Positions 6,578 through 11,406 of a stretch of 11,406 nt of DNA are shown piece by piece. Origin of the DNA: JBFLVN01 sp040758475. Its GTDB lineage: Bacteria; JAGRBM01. Both the position numbers and the translations under genes were made by a program. Within the stretch, counting starts at the first letter, position 1; each line of letters opens with the position of its first letter. The notes under the pieces were generated by a model. The model searched no databases. It had not been told where the DNA came from and saw nothing but the letters and a program-made list of their open reading frames with translations. The stretch lies in assembly GCA_040758475.1 (NCBI GenBank), contig JBFLVN010000117.1:1-11406 (forward strand), in the 5' to 3' direction.

Positions 6578-7003
6578 CTAGAGGCGTTCGTCGATGGCGC
6601 GGTTGGCCAGAGTGTCGGCGTCGCCGTTGTATTCCCGGCGGACGTGCTCGATGGTGAACCGGGAAAACCCCCCGGCCAGGGCCTTGGCCTTCTCGAAAAG
6701 AGGCTTCAAACCCGGGTGTTTGACCTTGTACTGGCCGTTCATCTGGCGGACCATCAGTTCCGAATCGCAGCGCACGAGCACTTGCCGGGCTCCCGCCCCC
6801 CCAGCCGCTTCGAGGGCAAGGATGAGAGCCGTGTACTCGGCCTCGTTGTTGGTCTTGCGCCCCAGGTACTTGGAGACGTGCCCCACCACGCCCCCTTCCG
6901 GCGTCCGCAGGATGGCCCCCGCCCCGGCTTCGCCGGGATTCCCGCGGGAGGCACCGTCGCAGTGGATGACGAGGCTCTCGGCTTTCGGAGTTGACTGTTT
7001 CAT
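6578..7003 (-). CDS. rnhA: Ribonuclease HI-family protein
   Basis: This is a 141-residue type 1 RNase H fold, which cuts the RNA strand of RNA-DNA hybrids using two metal ions. The four acidic residues are present: D16 in 'HCDGASRGNPG', E54 or E56 in 'NNEAEYTAL', D80 in 'VRCDSEL', and the last Asp in 'NGDADTLAN' (128-130). The 'DGASRGNPG', 'NNEAEY' and 'ADxLAN' pattern and the absence of the basic handle loop resemble the Bacillus/archaeal-like branch rather than E. coli RnhA. There is no N-terminal hybrid-binding domain. The ATG at 7003 has AGGAG seven bases upstream. Its start faces the start of the ABC-operon gene only 27 bases away. The rfbC and rfbD genes lie downstream on the same strand after 74 bases and may or may not share its transcript. 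Confidence 0.9.
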   Translation of the reverse strand: MKQSTPKAESLVIHCDGASRGNPGEAGAGAILRTPEGGVVGHVSKYLGRKTNNEAEYTALILALEAAGGAGARQVLVRCDSELMVRQMNGQYKVKHPGLKPLFEKAKALAGGFSRFTIEHVRREYNGDADTLANRAIDERL

Positions 7004-7019
7004 CGGACGCTCCTAATTC
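6991..7019 (+). promoter_or_regulatory. Candidate promoter giving a near-leaderless mRNA
   Basis: TTGACT at 6991-6996 (5 of 6 to the -35 consensus) is followed after 17 bases by TAATTC at 7014-7019, a poor -10 that keeps the first T and A. Transcription would begin near 7026, only about five bases before the ATG at 7031. That gene has no visible Shine-Dalgarno sequence, which fits a near-leaderless message. The -35 lies inside the first codons of rnhA and the -10 touches the rnhA ribosome site, so the two divergent genes would compete. The weak -10 keeps confidence low. Confidence 0.4.
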
Positions 7020-7030
7020 TTTCCGGTACG

Positions 7031-7867
7031 ATGCCCAAGGTTGGGAAAACGCTCTTGCTCGCGGCGGCGGGAATCGCCTGCTTCCTAGGCGCCCTGTATT
7101 TTGGCGAGCGCCTCAAATGCCTTCCCTATACTCCTGGTTCTATGCGGCTGGATCAATACAATTTCGCCAGGCCGGACCTCGACACTTCGCCCGAAGGTTG
7201 TTACTCGATCGCCCTCTCCCATCAGTACCGCACCTACCGGCTTCCCAAGGCGGAAACCCTCCGGAAAATCACCTTGGGTTACAGCAAAATGATCGCCGAC
7301 CTGATGTTCGTTCATACCATGGGAAATCTTTCGTGGTCCGAAAAAGGAGAGAGCTTCGTCACCTGGGCCTACAACATGGGCCTGTCGATCGCCGCCCTGC
7401 ACCCCAAATATCCTTTCCCTTACTATAGCATCGGCACCTATCTTTCCTTCCAGAAACCCTTCATCCGGTATTCAAACGACATTCTCGAAATCGGCTCCCG
7501 CGAATTGCCCCATGATTTCAACATGCCCTTCTACATCGCCTACAACTATTATTGGGAAATGGGTGATAGAATCGCTGCTGCTCCCTATTTCGCCGAGGCG
7601 TGCAGCCGGCCAAATGCGCCGCCCCAGATGTGTACCCTGGCCGGAAAGCTCCTTCTCCAGGCCGAAACGGACCCCATCGCGGTGGCCAACATGATGGCCG
7701 TTGGTTACTGCGTCAATGCCGAAGAATTCCGGGCACAGATCATCCTGAGCGATTTCGAAAAACGGGTCCTCCCGCTTATCAAGGACGAAAGCGAACGCAA
7801 ACATCTGACGGAATGGTTTCACAAAAAAATCGAGTACTGCCGGGAGAAGCAAGAAGAAAAAAAATGA
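7031..7867 (+). CDS. Membrane-anchored helical-repeat (TPR-like) protein of ABC operon
   Basis: This 278-residue protein starts with a positively charged tip (MPKVGK) and a hydrophobic stretch at about 7-24, then a large soluble part that should lie outside the cytoplasm. C17 in 'GIAC' fits the general lipobox pattern, but the residues after it stay hydrophobic, so a signal anchor is equally possible. The soluble part has the helix-pair look of TPR-like solenoids. The segment 'LGYSKMIADLMFVHTM' at 82-97, 'ALHPKYPFPYYSIGTYL' at 122-138 and 'MPFYIAYNYYWEMGD' at 165-179 resemble a family of ABC-2 transporter-linked repeat proteins I know from deltaproteobacteria and similar lineages. The tail is Lys/Glu-rich. 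Seven Cys are present, unusual for this window. Codons are visibly richer in A/T than in the neighbours. Its stop overlaps the ATPase start as ATGA. The function is unknown; a partner or substrate-handling subunit of the transporter is likely. Confidence 0.82.
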   Translation: MPKVGKTLLLAAAGIACFLGALYFGERLKCLPYTPGSMRLDQYNFARPDLDTSPEGCYSIALSHQYRTYRLPKAETLRKITLGYSKMIADLMFVHTMGNLSWSEKGESFVTWAYNMGLSIAALHPKYPFPYYSIGTYLSFQKPFIRYSNDILEIGSRELPHDFNMPFYIAYNYYWEMGDRIAAAPYFAEACSRPNAPPQMCTLAGKLLLQAETDPIAVANMMAVGYCVNAEEFRAQIILSDFEKRVLPLIKDESERKHLTEWFHKKIEYCREKQEEKK

Positions 7868-8817
7868 GCACCGCGGAAACCGTCATCCAATGTGAAAACC
7901 TCTTGAAGTACTACCGCTTGGGGTTCTTCCTCCGCAAGCGGCAAGTGCTGCACGGCGTCTCCTTCGAGGTACGGCGGGGCGAGATATTCGGGTTTCTGGG
8001 CCCCAACGGCGCGGGAAAGACGACGACGATCAAAGTGCTTCTGGGTCTTGCCCGCCTCGATGGGGGAAAATTCTCCCTCTTTGGCCATCCGGCGGGGTCC
8101 ACGGCCGCCCGCCGCAAGGTAGGATTTCTGGCCGACAATCCCTATTTCTACGACGGCCTCTCGGCTCTCCAGACGCTCCACCTCGCCGGCCGCATGCTCG
8201 ATCTCTCGGGTTCCCAGATCGCCAGCCGCTCGGAGGCCCTCCTCGAAAAAGTGGGCCTCGACCCTACCGCCTGGAAAATGCCCATCCGCCGCTATTCGCG
8301 CGGCATGCTCCAGCGCCTAGGCCTTGCCCAAGCCCTCATCGGCGAGCCCGAACTCCTCATCTGCGACGAACCCATGGAAGGGCTGGACCCCATCGCCCGG
8401 AGGGAAGTGCGCGACCTCCTGCTCGAGCTCCGTGCCGAGGGGAAAACGATCTTGATCTGCACCCACATTCTTCCGGACGTGGAGTTCATGTGTGACCGCA
8501 TCGCCATCATCCTGAAAGGGAAAGTCGAACGTCTGGGAACACTTTCCGAGCTTCTCACGCCCGGCACCAAAGCCGTCGAAGTTTCAGTGAAAGGGCTGCC
8601 GCCGCCCGCCATGGAGCGGATTCGCACCCAGGCCGAGTGGGTCCGGGAAGAGGGAGGGGGCCTGGTCTATACGCGCCTCCGCACGGAAGCAGAAGCGCAG
8701 GCGTTGATAAAAGAAACCCAAGCAGCCGGTGGCTCCGTACTCGCCGTCACCCCCATCCGGGAACGCCTGGAAGATTATTTCTACAAGCTGGTCCAGGAAG
8801 GAGCACCCCGTGCGTAA
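7864..8817 (+). CDS. ABC transporter ATPase (CcmA-type, ABC-2 system)
   Basis: This is a 317-residue ATP-binding subunit. Walker A GPNGAGKT is at 46-53. The signature reads 'YSRGM' at 144-148, the form common in ABC-2/CcmA ATPases, and Walker B 'LLICDEP' at 164-170 carries catalytic E169. The D-loop is 'GLDP' near 173-176 and the switch His is H201 in 'ICTHIL'. The Q-loop position reads 'LADNPYFYDGL', without the usual Gln, which is common in this subgroup. About 80 residues after 235 form a small extra domain ending in 'RERLEDYFYKLV', typical for this class. The start is the ATG at 7864, overlapping the previous stop by four bases. The frame is open far upstream, but that part is the previous gene out of frame. 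It pairs with the permease that follows to power export or membrane-complex assembly; the substrate is unknown. Confidence 0.93.
   Translation: MSTAETVIQCENLLKYYRLGFFLRKRQVLHGVSFEVRRGEIFGFLGPNGAGKTTTIKVLLGLARLDGGKFSLFGHPAGSTAARRKVGFLADNPYFYDGLSALQTLHLAGRMLDLSGSQIASRSEALLEKVGLDPTAWKMPIRRYSRGMLQRLGLAQALIGEPELLICDEPMEGLDPIARREVRDLLLELRAEGKTILICTHILPDVEFMCDRIAIILKGKVERLGTLSELLTPGTKAVEVSVKGLPPPAMERIRTQAEWVREEGGGLVYTRLRTEAEAQALIKETQAAGGSVLAVTPIRERLEDYFYKLVQEGAPRA
8798..8803 (+). promoter_or_regulatory. Ribosome binding site deciding the permease GTG start
   Basis: AAGGAG lies six bases before the GTG at 8810, inside the end of the ATPase gene. This selects the GTG over the in-frame upstream start at 8729, which would add 27 residues that are only the ATPase gene out of frame. 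Confidence 0.8.
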
Positions 8818-9577
8818 GATTTTCTGGCTGGGCTACCATACCGCCATCGAAATCCTCCGCCAGCGGATCCTCTACACGGCTATTCTCTTTGGCCTTCTCC
8901 TGATCGCCGTGGGGAGCGCGCTGGATACGGCGGCGCCGGGACAAAGCGGGATGGTCGTCCTGGACGTAGGCCTGGGGGCCATCAACCTTTTCGGGGTTCT
9001 GATCGCCATCGTCATGGGAGTGAATCTCCTGTTCCAGGAACTCGACCGGAAAACCGTCTACACGCTGCTCGCTAAACCCATCAGCCGGACCCAGTTCGTC
9101 TTCGGAAAATACCTGGGCCTTTTCGGCGCGATCTTGGCGGTGCTCGGCGCCATGCTGTTTTTCTTTTATCTGGCTATTCTCTGGGCCGAGGCGATCTTCC
9201 CCTCTCTCGCCTGGATGGCTCTCTGGACGATCGTGCTCGAACTCGCCCTCGTGAGCGCCATCGCCATGGTTTTTTCCGCCTTCTCGACACCCTATTTAAG
9301 CGGCCTCTTCACACTCGGCATCTGGGCCGTGGGGTGCCTTTCGAATGAAATCCGCAACTACCAGGCCATCAAGAAGATCCAGGCCTACGAAGGTTTCATC
9401 GAGGTTCTCTTCTACTTCATCCCCAACTTCAGCAGCCTGAACCTCAAGGACCGGGTTCCCTACAACCTCCCCCCGCCCCCCGAGTTTCTCTGGCAGGCCA
9501 CCCTCTATGCCGCCCTTTATTCGGCCGCCCTCCTCATGCTCGCGGTCTTCGTTTTCCAGCGGCGCGATTTCAAATAG
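8810..9577 (+). CDS. ABC-2-type permease subunit
   Basis: This is a 255-residue integral membrane protein starting at GTG and overlapping the ATPase gene by eight bases. Hydrophobic segments at about 20-37, 55-76, 102-126, 136-157, 162-178 and 231-250 give six membrane helices, the ABC-2 plan. The N-terminal amphipathic part ('FWLGYHTAIEILRQRI') and the loop after helix 2 ('ELDRKTVYTLLAKPISRTQFVFGKY', which carries the 'L..P.SR...GK' motif) are the contacts with the ATPase in this family. It ends in 'QRRDFK', the usual charged tail. A loop between helices 5 and 6 at about 180-230 is longer than in the smallest members and probably faces the outside. Only one permease gene is present, so the transporter should be a homodimer. 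The closest functional types are NosY/GldF-like permeases; the substrate cannot be read. Confidence 0.88.
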   Translation: MRKIFWLGYHTAIEILRQRILYTAILFGLLLIAVGSALDTAAPGQSGMVVLDVGLGAINLFGVLIAIVMGVNLLFQELDRKTVYTLLAKPISRTQFVFGKYLGLFGAILAVLGAMLFFFYLAILWAEAIFPSLAWMALWTIVLELALVSAIAMVFSAFSTPYLSGLFTLGIWAVGCLSNEIRNYQAIKKIQAYEGFIEVLFYFIPNFSSLNLKDRVPYNLPPPPEFLWQATLYAALYSAALLMLAVFVFQRRDFK

Positions 9578-9585
9578 CCCCGGCA

Positions 9586-9606
9586 CCCGTCTGGACGGGC
9601 GCGTCC
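9586..9606 (+). terminator. Weak hairpin after the ABC operon
   Basis: Two mutually exclusive GC hairpins lie nine or more bases after the permease stop: CCCGTC/GACGGG at 9586-9599 and GGACG/CGTCC around GGCG at 9593-9606. The second is followed by GTTTCT, a very short T-rich tail. It could be a weak terminator of the ABC operon. The tail is poor, so read-through into the radical SAM gene is possible. Confidence 0.3.
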
Positions 9607-9649
9607 GTTTCTCCTAGGTTTACTCTCCGTGGCCAACCGGGGAGGAAGG

Positions 9650-9675
9650 GCCTTTCCCTTTCGCTCCAGAAAGGC
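9650..9675 (+). promoter_or_regulatory. Hairpin able to mask the hpnR ribosome site
   Basis: A perfect 7-bp inverted repeat (GCCTTTC at 9650-9656, GAAAGGC at 9669-9675, 12-base loop) ends four bases before the ATG at 9680. Its right arm contains AAAGG, the only Shine-Dalgarno-like sequence for that start. Folding would hide it. The regulatory meaning is inference. Confidence 0.35.
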
Positions 9676-9679
9676 GCCT

Positions 9680-11224
9680 ATGAAATTCCTGGCCGTTCAT
9701 CCAAGCCCGCTCATGTACACGAAAATCTACCTCCGGCTCGAACCCCTGGGGCTCGAACTCGTAGCCGAGGCCGCCCGGAGGGCGGGCCACGAGGTGCGCC
9801 TCCTGGACCTCCAGGCCGATACTCAGAAGGAGTACTTCAAACTCCTCTCCGAATTCCGGCCCGATGCCATCGCCTTTTCGTGCAACTACATGGCGAACGT
9901 CCCCGAAATCATCGACCTGGCGAAAAAAACGAAGGAAGTCCTCCCTGGCTGCTACTTCTTCGTAGGCGGCCACAGCGCTTCCTTCACGGCGGAGGAATTC
10001 CTCGAACACGGCCAGGGCGCCATCGACTGCATCCTGAAAGGGGAAGGCGAAGCCTCCATCGCCCTCATCCTCGAAGCGATCCAGAACGACCGCAAAGCCG
10101 TCCATCAGGTTCCAGGCGCCGTCACGGTGGACGGCGAAGGACCGCCGCCCCGGTTCCTCGAATCCCTGGATACGTACCACCCAGCCCGCGATCTTCTCAG
10201 AAACCGGAAAAAATACTTCATCGGCGTGCTCGACCCCTGCGCTTCGATCGAATTCGCCCGGGGCTGCCCGTGGGACTGCTCCTTTTGCAGCGCCTGGACT
10301 TTCTATGGGAGAAGCTACCGGGTCGTAAGCCCCGAACGGGCCGTCGAAGACCTCTCCCGCGTCCAGGAACCGGGCGTCTTTCTCGTCGACGACGTGGCCT
10401 TCGTCCAGGAAAAGCACGGCCTGGAGATCGGCGAGGCCATCGCCCGCAAGGGGATCAAGAAAAAATTCTATCTTGAAACCCGGGGCGACGTGCTCCTTCG
10501 CAACAAGCCCGTCTTCGAGTTCTGGAAGAAGCTGGGGCTCGAATACATGTTCCTGGGGATCGAGGCGATCGACGCCGAAGGATTAAAGAAATTCCGGAAG
10601 CGCGTGACCCTGAGCAAGAACTTCGAAGCCCTCGAATACGCCCGCTCGCTCGGCATCACGGTCGCCATCAACCTGATCGCCGATCCCGACTGGGACGAGA
10701 AGCGCTTCGAGGTCATCCGCCAGTTCTGCCTCGAAATCCCCGAGATCGTGAACGTCAGCGTGAACACGCCCTACCCCGGCACCGAAACGTGGCACACGGA
10801 ATCGCGGCGCCTGACGACCCGCGATTACCGCCTCTTCGACATCCAGCACGCGGTCCTGCCGACGAAGATGCCCCTGCCCCAATTCTACGGCGAACTGGTG
10901 AAGACCCAGGAAGTCCTCAACAAGAAACACCTGGGGTGGGCGGCCCTCAAAAGCACGGCGAAGATCGCCGCGGGGCACCTTCTTCGCGGTCAGACCAACT
11001 TCGTCAAAATGCTCTGGAAATTTTCGAGCGTCTACAACCCGGAGCTTCAGATCTCCGATCACAAGATGCCGGTCCAGTACGAAATGCGCCTGCCGCCGCC
11101 TCCCAAGGAGAAAGTGGATCCCAAGAGCCTCTACATCCACGAAGGCCTGGGGCGCGCGGGCCGCGCCATCGACGACGCCACGGAAAACTTCGTGGATCAG
11201 GGCCGGATGAACGTGGAAGCGTAG
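9680..11224 (+). CDS. hpnR: B12-binding radical SAM protein, probable hopanoid C-3 methylase
   Basis: This is a 514-residue cobalamin-dependent radical SAM protein. A B12-binding Rossmann domain fills about 1-150, with 'GLELVAEAARRAGHEVRLLD' at 24-43, 'DAIAFSCNY' near 62 and 'VGGHSASF' near 95. The radical SAM core starts with CxxxCxxC (C196, C200, C203) in 'RGCPWDCSFCSAWTFYGRSYR', followed by 'FLVDDVAF' and 'FLGIEAID'. The start, the cluster context and the C-terminal stretch 'LLRGQTNFVKMLWKF' match my memory of HpnR, which methylates hopanoids at C-3 in methanotrophs, acetic acid bacteria and others. Substrate specificity is inferred; other lipid-methylating relatives exist. I chose the ATG at 9680 because HpnR-like proteins begin at 'MKFLAVHPSP' and AAAGG lies five bases upstream. 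The GTG at 9629 would add 17 unlike residues. No squalene-hopene cyclase or other hpn gene is in view. Confidence 0.8.
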   Translation: MKFLAVHPSPLMYTKIYLRLEPLGLELVAEAARRAGHEVRLLDLQADTQKEYFKLLSEFRPDAIAFSCNYMANVPEIIDLAKKTKEVLPGCYFFVGGHSASFTAEEFLEHGQGAIDCILKGEGEASIALILEAIQNDRKAVHQVPGAVTVDGEGPPPRFLESLDTYHPARDLLRNRKKYFIGVLDPCASIEFARGCPWDCSFCSAWTFYGRSYRVVSPERAVEDLSRVQEPGVFLVDDVAFVQEKHGLEIGEAIARKGIKKKFYLETRGDVLLRNKPVFEFWKKLGLEYMFLGIEAIDAEGLKKFRKRVTLSKNFEALEYARSLGITVAINLIADPDWDEKRFEVIRQFCLEIPEIVNVSVNTPYPGTETWHTESRRLTTRDYRLFDIQHAVLPTKMPLPQFYGELVKTQEVLNKKHLGWAALKSTAKIAAGHLLRGQTNFVKMLWKFSSVYNPELQISDHKMPVQYEMRLPPPPKEKVDPKSLYIHEGLGRAGRAIDDATENFVDQGRMNVEA

Positions 11225-11246
11225 AAATCCGCGCGGCCACTATCTT

Positions 11247-11405
11247 TCAGGCGCCGTCCTTCCCATCCCCCGCCGTGAGGACGAGCTCGCTCACGAGCGG
11301 AAGGTGGTCGGAAGCCTGCCGGGCGACGGGAATCGCCGCCCGGTGGGAGTGAACCACCCGCAGGTCTCCCCGCACGAAAATCCCATCCAGCGGGCGGACC
11401 GGGAG
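11247..11405 (-). CDS. Endonuclease/exonuclease/phosphatase-family protein, C-terminal end (5' partial)
   Basis: A frame open from the right edge reads 52 residues to a TGA at 11249-11247; its start lies beyond the window. The visible end reads 'RPLDGIFVRGDLRV' then 'ASDHLPLVSELVL'. This is the closing part of the EEP superfamily (DNase I, ExoIII, inositol-phosphatase-like enzymes): the 'D-x-I-F-V' strand that carries a metal or phosphate ligand, and the 'SDHLP' motif whose Asp-His pair is catalytic. The fragment is too short to name a substrate. It converges on the hpnR-like gene, with 22 bases between the two stops. Confidence 0.7.
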   Translation of the reverse strand, partial: LPVRPLDGIFVRGDLRVVHSHRAAIPVARQASDHLPLVSELVLTAGDGKDGA

Positions 11406-11406
11406 G

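Noticed and set aside
7034..7045. CCCAA/TTGGG inverted repeat in the first codons of the anchored-protein gene
   Set aside because: The spacer is two bases, too short for a stable hairpin, and the repeat is short enough to be chance; an operator cannot be supported.
7600..7863. Upstream extension of the ABC ATPase start
   Set aside because: The region is the 3' end of the anchored-protein gene in another frame; the ATGA overlap at 7864 is a normal operon junction.

Overview
The window is a dense, GC-rich bacterial chromosome segment with short intergenic gaps and many GTG or overlapping starts. I see no insertion sequence, phage gene, CRISPR array or RNA gene. The host looks Gram-negative: there is an OmpA-type domain, an NtrB/NtrC pair, O-antigen-type deoxysugar genes and a probable hopanoid methylase. 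I cannot place it below that level. The mix would fit a deltaproteobacterium-like lineage or one of the related uncultured phyla, but this is inference.

Layout. (1) 2-460, plus strand: the C-terminal end of an OmpA-family protein cut by the window edge. (2) 470-4081, minus strand: a three-gene operon dus -> ntrB -> ntrC (tRNA-dihydrouridine synthase, sensor kinase, sigma-54 activator). It keeps the nifR3-ntrB-ntrC order known from alphaproteobacteria, with a 4-nt gap and then a TGATG overlap. (3) 4236-5163, plus strand: a small membrane protein followed 4 nt later by a methyltransferase-fold protein whose SAM-binding glycine motif is eroded. A candidate sigma-70 promoter precedes the pair. 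(4) 5167-7003, minus strand: RNase HI, then an RmlC-family epimerase and RmlD overlapping by TGATG. (5) 7031-9577, plus strand: a three-gene operon of a membrane-anchored helical/TPR-like protein, an ABC ATPase and an ABC-2-type permease, joined by ATGA and 8-nt overlaps. Its candidate promoter would give an almost leaderless mRNA. (6) 9680-11224, plus strand: a B12-binding radical SAM protein closely resembling HpnR, the hopanoid C-3 methylase. (7) 11247-11405, minus strand: the C-terminal end of an endonuclease/exonuclease/phosphatase-family protein running off the window.

How the genes fit together. The dus-ntrBC block is probably nitrogen-status control. The epimerase/RmlD pair makes activated deoxysugar for surface polysaccharide. 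The anchored protein plus ABC transporter forms one export or envelope machine. The HpnR-like enzyme modifies membrane lipids. Much of the window therefore concerns the envelope. The least explained parts are the anchored protein of the ABC operon, the membrane-protein/degenerate-methyltransferase pair, and the RNA hairpins placed at the starts of ntrB and hpnR.
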